DNA of 64,000 nucleotides from Aequorivita sublithincola DSM 14238 (GCF_000265385.1 NC_018013.1:2693001-2757000), one strand, 5' to 3'. Shown: positions 54,099 to 63,727, counted from the stretch's first letter. Numbers and translations are program-made. Notes: a model not told the origin generated them from the sequence alone.

Positions 54099-55208
54099 AT
54101 GAAAACTAAAATCTCCTTATTAATTCTGATATTCTGTAGTAGTCTGTCCAGTCCTATTTTTTGTCAAAAAGTAGACTTTATAAATGCTCCGAATAATCCT
54201 ATTGCCTTTAAATTTAAGAAAGAACATTTTAATCTAAAAGGGCCTGTATTGAGATATATACACGACGTGTTTAATAAAGATGGCTTTTTAATTGAAAGTC
54301 TAAATAGAAGAACCACTTACAATTATATAGACGGTAAACTTGTCAGTGATTCTCATGGTTATAAATATAAAGTAAATAGCCTAGGTTATATAACAACTAA
54401 AATAGCCACTATGAATATAATAACAAATTATAAATACAATGATAAAGGGCTACTTATCTACGCGGGCAATAAGTATGATTATACAACATATACATACGAT
54501 TCCAATGATCGATTAATACATTCGGTTGATGGAGGAACCAATATGCCAAATTTTGAAGGGAGAGACTATGGTGCGCACGATAGTTATGTGGTTAATAACG
54601 AAACTCTTGAAGTTTTTACTCATTGGACTAAAGATATGACACCGAGAAGAAAGGTATATACAAACGGGCACCTTACATTTTCTGGAATTTCTGGTAATAC
54701 ACATTATAAGCATAAGTTTGACTCTTACGGCAATGTAATTGAGACTATTGAAACAGGAACAGGTAAACCTTACACTCATACGTGGAAAATCGAATATTTT
54801 GAAGATTCTGATAATGATGCAACATCAAAAATCGATAAAGCCGATTTGTATGGTACATGGAGAGTGAAAAGATTAGTTTCTAACACCGCTACTATTGAAA
54901 ATGTAGATAATATTATCGATAAAGAAGAGTATGAACCATTAAGAAAAGCGTTGACAAATGCAAAATTTGAAATAAACGCAAATGGTTCCATTTCGCTGTT
55001 CATAGCGCATTATTACTTACAGGATTATTTAATTGATGTGCGCTGGTCGTTTGATGAAGCGAATTCAAAAATTATCATTGTGGATAAACCAGGTGGACCC
55101 TTAGAATCTGAAGGGGAATTAGCAGATATTACAGTAGAAAAAAAGGATAATGCAATGATATTTAAAATGCTTAAGGACTTATTCCAGATGTATGTTGAAA
55201 AGGAATAG
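54099..55208 (+). CDS. Secreted YD-repeat protein with lipocalin-like C-terminus
   Basis: 369 residues. Signal peptide (1-22, SPIFCQ). Residues 40-250 contain YD/RHS-like units: YKYKVNSLGYITTKI, YKYNDKGLLIYAGN, YTYDSNDRLIHSVD and HKFDSYGNVIETIE. A C-terminal domain (about 250-365, DLYGTWRVKRLVSN, INANGSISLFI) looks like a lipocalin-like DUF fold. It is too short to be a toxin-delivering RHS shell. Exported; function unknown. It begins 69 bases after the MORN gene. Confidence 0.72.
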   Translation: MKTKISLLILIFCSSLSSPIFCQKVDFINAPNNPIAFKFKKEHFNLKGPVLRYIHDVFNKDGFLIESLNRRTTYNYIDGKLVSDSHGYKYKVNSLGYITTKIATMNIITNYKYNDKGLLIYAGNKYDYTTYTYDSNDRLIHSVDGGTNMPNFEGRDYGAHDSYVVNNETLEVFTHWTKDMTPRRKVYTNGHLTFSGISGNTHYKHKFDSYGNVIETIETGTGKPYTHTWKIEYFEDSDNDATSKIDKADLYGTWRVKRLVSNTATIENVDNIIDKEEYEPLRKALTNAKFEINANGSISLFIAHYYLQDYLIDVRWSFDEANSKIIIVDKPGGPLESEGELADITVEKKDNAMIFKMLKDLFQMYVEKE

Positions 55209-55265
55209 GAGAGGATTTTCAAGATTTTAAAGACAGCATTCCTATAAACTTATAAATTAGAAATT

Positions 55266-55640
55266 ATGAAAAAAATAGCAACGATTATTCTCTTACTAAC
55301 AACCTCAATAATAACAAGCCAAGAAGTTAGATTAGTAAATTTTGAAGTATCTAGTTGTGAAGAAGAAAGACATATTGAAAAGGAGATATTGTCCAGAAAG
55401 CAAGTTAATGACACCTTGGTAATAAAAATTGCTATACTAAGGAATTGCTGCGATAAGGTTTCACAATCAATAAGTTTTAAAAAAGATGCGGACGGACAAA
55501 ATATTCTCAATCTAGAATATGAACATTATTCCAGTAATCCTTGTATGTGTTTGTGTTATAAGGAATACGAATATACTATAGAAGGTCTAGTTGATACTGA
55601 TTATTTGGTGTATATAAATGATGAAGAAGTAGAACAATAG
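55266..55640 (+). CDS. Small secreted cysteine-rich protein
   Basis: 124 residues. Signal peptide (1-19, IITSQ). The mature protein has eight cysteines, including SSCEEE, RNCCDK and SNPCMCLCYKE, suggesting disulfides or metal binding outside the cytoplasm, and a final LVDTDYLVYINDEEV strand. No family recognised. It lies 57 bases after the YD gene and in the same orientation. Confidence 0.65.
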   Translation: MKKIATIILLLTTSIITSQEVRLVNFEVSSCEEERHIEKEILSRKQVNDTLVIKIAILRNCCDKVSQSISFKKDADGQNILNLEYEHYSSNPCMCLCYKEYEYTIEGLVDTDYLVYINDEEVEQ

Positions 55641-55707
55641 TAAAGAAATTTGTTTATTACTCGTTTTTAGTCACTGTATCAATAACCAGACAAACTCTAG
55701 CTGCTTT

Positions 55708-56829
55708 ATGAGATTTTTAATCCTACTCCTAATTTTAATAATAACGCTAACAGCCAAGGCACAAAAACTCGTTTTAAACGACGGCCTTCAAGTGCAATAT
55801 GTACAAGAAGCTATTTTGCCAGTTTCAAATAATGAATATGTTGTTTTAAAAGACAGCGCCGCTTATCTATATAAAACAACTGGCGTTATACCCTACAAAA
55901 AACAAAAACTCAGCGATATTTATATATTAAGTAAGGTTGAAAAGAGACTTTACAGTATAGATTTGAAGCCACAATATTTTGACCAAATAGATGAAGAATC
56001 GGATGAATTAACCACTTTGGTTACGTATCAATATGAAATAAATTACTCCTCTATAGATAATGTTAAAATTGACGTCTTTATAAACAAGCACGGCTATTTA
56101 ATTCCGAGAACCACAGTTTCGAAAAGGTTCACCTTCAATGAGAATCTAAATATTGAAGATACCTACACTAAAAGCATCTATCAAGACGATCACGCAGCAC
56201 TACCTTCAAGTGGTTTAATTGTAGATAAAAACAACATTTTAGCTGTATCTGCTGAAGGCAATCTAACGCTCACAGAAGTAAAAAACAATAAAGTAATTAG
56301 AGAAAAGAAATGGACAGATTTTAATGGTTCTATAAGTCTTGTTAGTAGCGTAAAAATTGAAAATTTTGTACGTGTTAATTTTCAACGCTATCAAGAAGGA
56401 AATGATTTTTCTGAATCATTTTGGAGCATTATAAACCTAAAGACACAAACTTTTGCAGCTATAAATTTAAAGGACTTCAATACCAATTTAAATAAACTGC
56501 AAGAACAAGATGCAGCGCAACTTAATAGCGTTCCATTTTTTTATAAAGCTGAAAACAATAGCAATATCCAATTTTTTGTATTGCCTGATAATAACTTTGT
56601 TTGGGTAGATGACGAATCGTACTATTATGGTTCAGATGATTTATCTAAATACGCCACTATGCAAAAAGAAGGGAAAAGTTATAGTCTTCAGGCGCACGCG
56701 TATATCTATAATTATGCTTCTCGTATTTTAAGAGCAATTGCACCACAGGAAAAAGATAAAATAAGAGCGTTAGCGGAGACTTATGTTAGAAATAAATATA
56801 AAATAGAGTCAGAACGTTGCAAAGACTAA
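55708..56829 (+). CDS. Secreted hypothetical protein
   Basis: 373 residues with a signal peptide (1-18, TLTAKA). The rest is a mixed alpha/beta protein rich in Asp, Asn, Tyr and Lys; HAALPSSGLIVDKNNILAVSAEGNLTLTEV suggests beta-propeller-like blades, but no named repeat is convincing. The C-terminus (IRALAETYVRNKYKIESERCKD) is helical. No family recognised. It is followed after 59 bases by the chimeric 559-residue gene. Confidence 0.65.
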   Translation: MRFLILLLILIITLTAKAQKLVLNDGLQVQYVQEAILPVSNNEYVVLKDSAAYLYKTTGVIPYKKQKLSDIYILSKVEKRLYSIDLKPQYFDQIDEESDELTTLVTYQYEINYSSIDNVKIDVFINKHGYLIPRTTVSKRFTFNENLNIEDTYTKSIYQDDHAALPSSGLIVDKNNILAVSAEGNLTLTEVKNNKVIREKKWTDFNGSISLVSSVKIENFVRVNFQRYQEGNDFSESFWSIINLKTQTFAAINLKDFNTNLNKLQEQDAAQLNSVPFFYKAENNSNIQFFVLPDNNFVWVDDESYYYGSDDLSKYATMQKEGKSYSLQAHAYIYNYASRILRAIAPQEKDKIRALAETYVRNKYKIESERCKD

Positions 56830-56888
56830 ATTAACTCGTTCAAGAAATTTAGCACATAAATATGAAGAACATAAAGGCTTTATAAATC

Positions 56889-58568
56889 ATGCTTTACATA
56901 AAATTTGAAATACAAGATTCTTCTAAATACAAGGATTTTCAGAAATTATATAACCATATGGTTATGGTAAGACAGCCCGGTTTTAAGTTTGACGAGGAAG
57001 GCCCAAATTTTGATTGGGATACTATGACCGAAGCGGAAATCAATATCGCGATGGTTGAATTAAATACCTTTTTAGATGAACAGGTAGAACCCGAAATATA
57101 TCGATGTAAAAAACTACTACCAATTTATGTAAACATATTTTTAGAAAATTATTTACGAAGTGATACTGAAAATTTAGAATCGTTTGGTAGTCACGATATA
57201 TATTCCATATTTAATTATTTAGAATTTGGTTTTGAAGTGGATATGGATAGTCTTGAAAATATGAATGAGCGTTTGGGCATTGTTAAATTTTCCACAGGTA
57301 ACTATCCTTTTGGTGGTCTGGCTCGATTTATAATGACTTTGGCTGCATATGATTTAAAACCAATAGAATGCTTTGATGGCTTCAACGTATGTAAGTTCAA
57401 ATGGATTTCTGAGTATAAGTATGAATCAATAATTTCAACACAAACAAAAAACCCATTTCAAACTTTTCAAAAGTGGATTAACAATACTTTCTTTAAAAAA
57501 TCGCTTCTTGCTCTGGTTTTGTTAATAGCAAACAATGCAATAGCACAAACTAATTCATCGTCTTGTATTTTAAATAATAGAACCAACCAAGCGGAAATTC
57601 AAAACCTATTAGTTTTAGAAAATCCAGAATTTCCATCACCAGAAAAAGAGCTTCTATTTTTCTTTTCAGAATCCTATTTCTTTGATCCGCATAATTATTA
57701 TGGCAGCGTAAAAGATGTTGAAAGTGTTCATACTATTTATGACCCACAACAGAGAATTATAAGTGTCGATACGTCAAATTTTGCATCTCAAAATCATCTT
57801 CTTAAAAATGAAAAAATCAGTCGAAAGCCGATAGTAGATCATATTGGAATTGATAGCATTTCAAAAAAAGGACATAAAATCCAATTATTTCATTTTGGCG
57901 ACTTCCCAGAATATGAATATCAAATATATGAGGTGGAAAAAGAGAGAATCGTCAATGTATTTGAAAGTACCAGTGTGCTTACCTATTCCAAGGATTTAAC
58001 TTATGATAAGAACAATAATTTAATAAAAATAGTAACAACAGATGATTATAATGATCAGGAAATAGAATTAGCGACTTATAACAGCAATGGGTCGATTAAA
58101 TCGAAAAAAAATATAACTCATGTTGATGGCACAAGAGTTATAGCTACTAATTATAGTTATAAGAATAACCTTATAATCCAAATAGAAAAACACGAAGCTA
58201 TCTACTTTTTAGATTTAGAATTAGAAGATAAACATGTAGAAAACATCGATTATTCAAAATATATAAATAGTAATACTTTAATAATTCTTGACGTTGTAAA
58301 TTTTACTTACAATGAAGATAATCAATTAATTAAAATAGAAGAAAATAAGAAAGATTTTTCTGAAAGTGGAGGGATTAATTATGAAAATTCACAGACTTTT
58401 TCATTGAATTATCAACCCAATAAACTTGTTATTAACGCAAGTTTCCCTGAATTAAGAAATTATGAATTCCTTTTTGATGATTTGGGTAATCCACTTCAAA
58501 TTAACTCGTATGTAGTGGATGAAAATAAATCCTGGTTGCATAAAAGCACTAGATTTAAAATTTTATAA
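56889..58568 (+). CDS. Chimeric protein: cytosolic-type N-terminal domain, internal signal-like helix, YD-type exported domain
   Basis: 559 residues in one uninterrupted frame. Residues 1 to about 190 look like a soluble cytosolic protein (LYIKFEIQDSSKYKDFQKLY, a helical acidic middle, LGIVKFSTGNYPFGGLARFIMTLAAYDLKPIECFDGF) with no signal. At about 202-219 comes KKSLLALVLLIANNAIAQT, with the basic residues, hydrophobic core and AxA-like site of a Sec signal peptide. After that, residues 220-559 hold YD-like repeats (LTYDKNNNLIKIV, FTYNEDNQLIKIEE, FLFDDLGNPLQI), as in secreted neighbours. No start codon is near the internal signal. This is a fusion of two genes or a type II membrane protein. 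Confidence 0.7.
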   Translation: MLYIKFEIQDSSKYKDFQKLYNHMVMVRQPGFKFDEEGPNFDWDTMTEAEINIAMVELNTFLDEQVEPEIYRCKKLLPIYVNIFLENYLRSDTENLESFGSHDIYSIFNYLEFGFEVDMDSLENMNERLGIVKFSTGNYPFGGLARFIMTLAAYDLKPIECFDGFNVCKFKWISEYKYESIISTQTKNPFQTFQKWINNTFFKKSLLALVLLIANNAIAQTNSSSCILNNRTNQAEIQNLLVLENPEFPSPEKELLFFFSESYFFDPHNYYGSVKDVESVHTIYDPQQRIISVDTSNFASQNHLLKNEKISRKPIVDHIGIDSISKKGHKIQLFHFGDFPEYEYQIYEVEKERIVNVFESTSVLTYSKDLTYDKNNNLIKIVTTDDYNDQEIELATYNSNGSIKSKKNITHVDGTRVIATNYSYKNNLIIQIEKHEAIYFLDLELEDKHVENIDYSKYINSNTLIILDVVNFTYNEDNQLIKIEENKKDFSESGGINYENSQTFSLNYQPNKLVINASFPELRNYEFLFDDLGNPLQINSYVVDENKSWLHKSTRFKIL

Positions 58569-58737
58569 ATCGAATAATTAGCTGGCTAGGGATATATTTA
58601 ATAGAACGAGTAGTTACTAAAACAAGGGTTCGGGTGTATTTGGAAGACACTAAATTAAAAATTTTGATTTGTATTTATCCGAAACGAAAGTGCGTATTTT
58701 CTGTACGACCTTTTATTCACAAAATAGTCATCATCCT

Positions 58738-59007
58738 ATGAAGGTATTAGTTGAAAATATAGAAATTCTGCCCCAAATTGTCCAAGTTCCAGTAATGAAT
58801 TTTGGACAAATGCAAAGGTGGCAAGATTTTGTTGAGCTAAATTATTCGATTGAACTTACAACAGAATTATTTATCGAAAAGATTAGTACTTTTTTTGCTG
58901 AATTTAGAGATGCTGAAATAAAAGATGATGATCCATTTGATTTTCCAGAACTTATATCATTTAAAGATGTAGAATGGTCTGACTTGAATGTCCTCATAAA
59001 AAAATAA
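58738..59007 (+). CDS. Small hypothetical protein
   Basis: 89 residues from ATG 58738 (MKVLVENIEILPQIVQVPVMNF); upstream in-frame sequence from a TTG at 58669 looks like intergenic remnant. Soluble and acidic, ending DPFDFPELISFKDVEWSDLNVLIKK. No family recognised. Its size and lack of a signal peptide among secreted repeat proteins would fit an immunity or accessory protein, but nothing in the sequence proves that. Confidence 0.5.
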   Translation: MKVLVENIEILPQIVQVPVMNFGQMQRWQDFVELNYSIELTTELFIEKISTFFAEFRDAEIKDDDPFDFPELISFKDVEWSDLNVLIKK

Positions 59008-59042
59008 AAAAGATTTAAAAGATTTGATTATTTTTAAAAACT

Positions 59043-61757
59043 ATGAAATCTAAACCGTTAATTATGCGCTATTTAATTTTTCTACTATTCTTCCCTTCAA
59101 TAGTAATTTCTCAAAGCACCAAGGAATATACCAAAGAAATAAAAGGTTCTGGTTATGCAAATGACGGTTTTTATAATTATGAAGCGAAAATAAAATATCA
59201 ATTATGGAATCAAGGAATGGGTGATATTGTCTTGAAAATAGGAATAATGGATTATAAAATTACTCGCTTTCGAGAAAAAGATATGGTAGAGATAAACACT
59301 TATGACAGTCCTGTAGCAAATCAATTCCCTCTTGTTTTAAAAAATCATCAAGGTGACGTTCGTTTTGATTTATTTATAAAATGGAATGGTGGAAATGGAA
59401 CGACTGTTGTCAGGTTCACTAATTTAAAAGAAGAAGCAGTAAGACAAGGCGCTTTAGATTTATATTATTTTGACAAAGAGCAAGTCAAAGAAATGGTGGA
59501 AAAATTTGAATTAAAAAAGAATAGAGATAACATCGAAGATTTAGATGTTGAAATGAATAGTATTTATATTGATAACAACTATTTTGGAGATTTATCATCA
59601 ATAACCAATCAATATTATAAATCCAAAAAAAATGAAAATTCTGAAGATAAACTAGAGAATAAAAAAACATACAACAATCATGTAGACAATGAAAGAAAAA
59701 TTGTTGAAGCATCGTTGAAAGGAGCTGAAGCTAGATATAAAAGAGAACAAGAATTTGCAAGAATAGATGAGGCTAGAAAAGCTAGAGAATTAAAACCGTC
59801 AGACATGTATTGGGTGGATAGCCCCGAAAAAAGAACTGCACTGGCAAAAGAGCAAAATGCGGCAGGCATTCAAAACGTTCAAAACTCTGTTCAAAATTTA
59901 GCCAATACAATGGAGGCCGCTTTTAAAGAAAATGGCAAAAGAAGAGCCGCTAAAAAACAAGCAGAACGTGAAAACCAATGGAAAATTGAATACGAAGAAG
60001 GTATGGCAAATGCTCATCAAGTTGCTCTTGATAAAGTAGCTGCCGATGAAAAAAAAGAATTGGATGAAAGCATTAAAATTGGTGTCGCTAAAGAATTGGA
60101 CAAAATAATGATCATTCTAACAGAGAAGTATGAAAAGCAAAAAGGAAATAGCTGCACTGATAATAAAGAGATTATTCCAGTATCATTAACAGATGATGAT
60201 TTCAATAGTAGTTTTGATGAAATTAAAAACATGTTTAAAAATAAATATGGGTTTATAAATTCAGAGCACAAAATAAAAATTCCTTTTATCTATGATTATG
60301 CCGACTGTTTTAAAAATGGGTTAGCGTATGTAAGAAGAAACGATTTAGTTGGTTATATAAATTCTTCAGGCCAAGAAGTAATACCTATAAAATACTTGGT
60401 GGCAAGTAGTTTAGGTAAAGATGGCTATTGGGTAAGATCTAAGTCTGAAGGTAATTTTCATTTAGGTTTAGATGGTAAAATCATTAGAAAACTAAAAGAT
60501 GTAATCTATTCTGGTGAGGAATTTTATATTGATAAAAAACTTATTAAATTCCGTAAGGATGAAATAGATTATTACGGCGTGATGGATATTAAAGGCAATG
60601 TAATTTTACCCTCAGAATATGAAGAAATTGAATTTGTGGGTGAAGACTATAAAGATGTAAAATTTATCTCTACAACTATAAACAATAAAACTGGTTTGTG
60701 TAATTTACAAGGACAACTTATAATACCACATGAATATGATGAATTAGTAGAAATAAGGTCTGAATATATAAGATTTAAAAAAGGAGAAGAACTTATAGAT
60801 TTCGACCATAATGGAAAAATAAAAACTATTGCTTATGATTGGGTCGAAGAAAATACTGAAAAAAAAATAAAAAAAAACTATCTGCTTTCTTTTGAAAAGG
60901 ATAATCTTTTTGGTTTAATGCGTGCTAAAGATAGCGTAGAAATAGTTTCGCCAATCTATAGCCAAATAGACCCAATATATACAAATTCAAATAAATATTA
61001 TAGGGTTCTTTTAAGAAAAAAAATACCTAATAGTGAATGGCTATCAAGAGACTACGGTTTGATAGATAATAATGGAAAACTGGTTTTACCATGTGAATAT
61101 GGAGACATTAATGGAGGTGATCATAATTCTGCAATTTTTAGAGTTTTAGAAAATGGTAAACTTGGAATTTTAAACAACAATTTTGATGTCATTATTCCAT
61201 CAGAGTATGAGCAAATAAGGGAATGTTTAAAAAAAACCAGTAAAAATACTTATAAACCAACTGGTTACATTGGGAGAAATGGTGATAATTACACAATTCT
61301 AAACCTATCTGGAGAAAAATTAATAGATAGAAGTTTTTTACATGTTTCTGGCTTTTATGATTATGATATGCGCTACCATATTTTTAACGATACTAGCGGT
61401 AATTATGGAATACTAGATGAAGATTTTAATTTCTATTTAGATAATATAAAAACAGAATTAGGCTCATATTTTTATGGCTATTACTCTTTTAAATCAAATA
61501 ATGGAAAATGGGGAACTAAATCTATTTTAGATCACTCAATAATTATACAGCCAACATATGATGAATTTTGGGGTATGACGGACTATATTATTGAGGCAGT
61601 AAAGGACGGCAAATTTGGACTTTTGGATAGAAACGGAAAAACTTTACTTCCTTTTAAATACAATAAGCGATTTAAAGCAGTTGAAGAATATCATTCTCAA
61701 AATCGCTTTGAAAAAGATTTCCCTAATGCACCATTACCCTATGATAGTAGATTTTAG
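59043..61757 (+). CDS. Secreted WG-repeat protein with long coiled coil
   Basis: 904 residues. Signal peptide after MKSKPLIM: RYLIFLLFFPSIVISQ (the true start may be the second Met). Residues 25-160 are a beta-rich domain. About 195-370 is a charged coiled coil (KKQAERENQWKIEYEEGMANAHQVALD). Residues 400-890 contain seven or more WG units, such as KYGFINSEHKIKIPFIYDYADCF, LVGYINSSGQEVIPIKY, KTGLCNLQGQLIIPHEYDE, DYGLIDNNGKLVLPCEYGD and KFGLLDRNGKTLLPFKYN. WG repeats form beta structures of mostly unknown role. It is the last and largest gene of the island. Confidence 0.82.
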   Translation: MKSKPLIMRYLIFLLFFPSIVISQSTKEYTKEIKGSGYANDGFYNYEAKIKYQLWNQGMGDIVLKIGIMDYKITRFREKDMVEINTYDSPVANQFPLVLKNHQGDVRFDLFIKWNGGNGTTVVRFTNLKEEAVRQGALDLYYFDKEQVKEMVEKFELKKNRDNIEDLDVEMNSIYIDNNYFGDLSSITNQYYKSKKNENSEDKLENKKTYNNHVDNERKIVEASLKGAEARYKREQEFARIDEARKARELKPSDMYWVDSPEKRTALAKEQNAAGIQNVQNSVQNLANTMEAAFKENGKRRAAKKQAERENQWKIEYEEGMANAHQVALDKVAADEKKELDESIKIGVAKELDKIMIILTEKYEKQKGNSCTDNKEIIPVSLTDDDFNSSFDEIKNMFKNKYGFINSEHKIKIPFIYDYADCFKNGLAYVRRNDLVGYINSSGQEVIPIKYLVASSLGKDGYWVRSKSEGNFHLGLDGKIIRKLKDVIYSGEEFYIDKKLIKFRKDEIDYYGVMDIKGNVILPSEYEEIEFVGEDYKDVKFISTTINNKTGLCNLQGQLIIPHEYDELVEIRSEYIRFKKGEELIDFDHNGKIKTIAYDWVEENTEKKIKKNYLLSFEKDNLFGLMRAKDSVEIVSPIYSQIDPIYTNSNKYYRVLLRKKIPNSEWLSRDYGLIDNNGKLVLPCEYGDINGGDHNSAIFRVLENGKLGILNNNFDVIIPSEYEQIRECLKKTSKNTYKPTGYIGRNGDNYTILNLSGEKLIDRSFLHVSGFYDYDMRYHIFNDTSGNYGILDEDFNFYLDNIKTELGSYFYGYYSFKSNNGKWGTKSILDHSIIIQPTYDEFWGMTDYIIEAVKDGKFGLLDRNGKTLLPFKYNKRFKAVEEYHSQNRFEKDFPNAPLPYDSRF

Positions 61758-62481
61758 CCCATTTATTTATGATGCGATTGTAAGATTTTGAATTTAGTTT
61801 AAGGCATTTTTGTTTGTTTTGCGATTTAAATTATTCAAAAAACCGCTAACTTCAAATATAAACTATCGTTTGATATAAAACATTTAAACGATTTCATATC
61901 AATAAACATTTTAGCTACAAGTGATCCGAAAAATTGCGAAAAGCAATTTCCAATATTTACGTTGAAATAAAAATTCTCTGGATTTTTTACTGTTGCGGAT
62001 AATAGACTATTAAATCAATTGGAAATTCAATATGGAGGAACAAGCAATCAAAACGTAATATAAAATCCTTCTGATTTCCTACTGTTATGGATAGAGAAAT
62101 GGTTCGGTGGTAAGTGCTTCAAAAGTGATTATATAGAACGCACATATAACTATGAACTCCCTCGAAGCGATACATTATTAAAGAGCAAAGTTTAGTAATA
62201 CCTAATTAATCTTGAAACCCAGTTTACCCAAACCTTTAATCTTTATTGGGAAATTTTATTTTTTGAAAAAAAGCAAAGAAATAATATTGTAAGTAGCTCT
62301 ATCAATTATATAAAACTTCAAACAAAGAAATAAAAGATAGAATGTTAATGGTGTTTATACAGTTAACATATCTGGCAATTGAAAAAAAACATCAAAATTA
62401 AAACCACAGTAAGCATTATTGCTTGCTTTATTCTTTTATTCATTAACGTTTAAATCATCCACTACATATAATACAGCAACA
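61758..62481. other. Intergenic, 724 bp, no intact gene
   Basis: A+T rich, with many stops in all frames. There is an imperfect direct repeat of about 35 bases (61970-62005 and 62062-62097, both around ACTGTT..GGATA). No tRNA, terminator or att-like core is recognised next to the 62482 junction. Confidence 0.5.
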
Positions 62482-63183
62482 GATGTTGCCCTTGTCGGTG
62501 GCGGTCAATATCCGCAACCTGGCGAGATAAGTTTAGCGCACAACGGAGTACTATTTTTAGATGAATTGCCTGAATTTAAACGTGGCGTTTTGGAAGTAAT
62601 GCGACAACCTTTGGAAGATCGCGAAGTTACAATTTCACGAGCAAAATTTACGGTAACGTATCCCTCCAGCTTTATGTTGGTTGCGAGTATGAACCCAAGT
62701 CCGGGTGGTTATTTTAACGACCCAGACGCTCCCATAATGTCTTCGCCAGCAGAAATGCAACGTTATTTAAGTAAAGTTTCTGGACCACTTTTGGATAGAA
62801 TTGACATTCATATAGAAGTTACTCCAGTTCCTTTTGAAAAATTGAGCGACGAACGAAAAGGAGAATCAAGCATTGTTGTTCGCGAAAGAGTTACAAAAGC
62901 CAGAAAATTACAATCTGAACGGTTTGCAGAATCTGATAAAGTACATTATAACGCGCAAATGGGCGTAAAGCAAATCCGCCAATATTGTAAGTTGGAACCA
63001 TCTTCGCTACAACTTTTAAAAACCGCCATGGAAAAATTGAATCTTTCTGCACGAGCTTATGATAGAATTTTAAAGGTATCTAGAACTATTGCAGATTTGG
63101 AGGCAGCTCCAGACATTACTGGCAATCATATTTCTGAGGCTATTCAGTATAGGAGTTTGGATCGGGATGGGTGGTTTGGATGA
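62482..63183 (+). pseudogene. 5'-truncated copy of comM (codons 281-513)
   Basis: Begins abruptly at GATGTTGCC, equal to comM codon 281, and runs to the same TGA. It lacks the ChlI domain and Walker A (222-229) but keeps Walker B and the C-terminal domain. A chance in-frame ATG at 62419 opens the frame, but its first 21 residues are unrelated, so a functional protein is unlikely. Differences from comM: Ser to Gly and Val to Ile early, then Ser-Glu to Ala-Pro near the end; all the other differences are silent. The truncated gene was therefore recently functional or was derived from a functional allele. Confidence 0.93.
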
Positions 63184-63213
63184 AGAGAGTATTAAAATTA
63201 TCACCTTGATTTT

Positions 63214-63260
63214 TTATAAAAAATAAAGCCCTAATAGGTTGGCAGAACCTATTAGGGCTT
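63214..63260 (-). terminator. Strong hairpin terminator for the minus-strand DUF2589-like genes
   Basis: AAGCCCTAATAGGTT, loop GGCAG, AACCTATTAGGGCTT: a perfect 15-bp stem. The minus strand has a T-rich tail after it (plus-strand A-run at about 63213-63223), so it ends leftward transcription from 63724. Confidence 0.85.
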
Positions 63261-63280
63261 CAGTAATATATAATTCTAGT

Positions 63281-63724
63281 CTATTTTAATATGGGTTTAA
63301 TAGTTAATTTAATTTTGCCAATTAAACTTTTATCAAAATCAGAATCCTTTTTACTGTCTGAATTTGCAATTTTTACTAAAATAACATCTCCTTCTGTTTT
63401 AGTACTTCTTATTGCGCTACTTTTTTTTACAGAATCTAAATTCACCATCGAAGGCTTTTGAACTTTCAATTTACTTAAATCTGTATTAAACGGAATATCA
63501 ATCGAAGTTTTTGCTATGTATTTATTGTCAAGTTTATCATTCTTTAAAGTTGTGGTTATCTTCTTAGAATCAAAAATTAAAGGAATCTCTACTTCAGCAG
63601 TTTCAATGGCTAGCTGAATTTTTGTAGTTTCGTTTTCTTGAATATTATCCTGCATAATAGAAGCAAAATCAAAGCTCTTTAAAATCTCGTACTGTATCAT
63701 TGATATAAAGTTTGATAGTTCCAT
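63281..63724 (-). CDS. DUF2589-like hypothetical protein
   Basis: 147 residues. The N-terminus ELSNFISMIQYEILKSFDFASIMQ followed by ETTKIQLAIETAEVEIPLIF and a beta-rich middle (KYIAKTSIDIPFNTDLSKLKV) resembles the organisation of DUF2589-type proteins, with an amphipathic helix and a beta sandwich; this match is tentative. No signal peptide. It starts 3 bases after the stop of another minus-strand gene, so the two are cotranscribed. Confidence 0.6.
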   Translation of the reverse strand: MELSNFISMIQYEILKSFDFASIMQDNIQENETTKIQLAIETAEVEIPLIFDSKKITTTLKNDKLDNKYIAKTSIDIPFNTDLSKLKVQKPSMVNLDSVKKSSAIRSTKTEGDVILVKIANSDSKKDSDFDKSLIGKIKLTIKPILK

Positions 63725-63727
63725 ATC

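Larger units (their letters stand above)
48814..62481 (+). mobile_element. Genomic island inserted at comM, encoding secreted repeat proteins
   Basis: About 13.7 kb between the two comM repeats. All genes are on the plus strand, the sequence is visibly more A+T rich than the glycolytic region, and intergenic gaps are long. No integrase, transposase or relaxase is seen. The arrangement (complete gene, insert, 5'-truncated copy) is what single-crossover integration of a circular molecule carrying a 3' comM fragment produces. This mechanism is inferred; an internal tandem duplication is the main alternative. Confidence 0.6.

Noticed and set aside
58625..58737. Coding sequence upstream of ATG 58738, including a piece like GSGV of the MORN module
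   Set aside because: The match is only a few residues; it may be a remnant, but cannot be supported as a gene or as an N-terminal extension.
61970..62097. Imperfect direct repeat of about 35 bases in the gap before the comM fragment
   Set aside because: Similarity is only moderate, in A+T-rich DNA, and does not coincide with the island junction; not convincing as an att site or transposon end.
62419..63183. The 254-codon frame as a functional ATPase gene
   Set aside because: It lacks Walker A and the N-terminal domain, and its first 21 codons are unrelated to comM; it is a truncated copy opened by a chance ATG.
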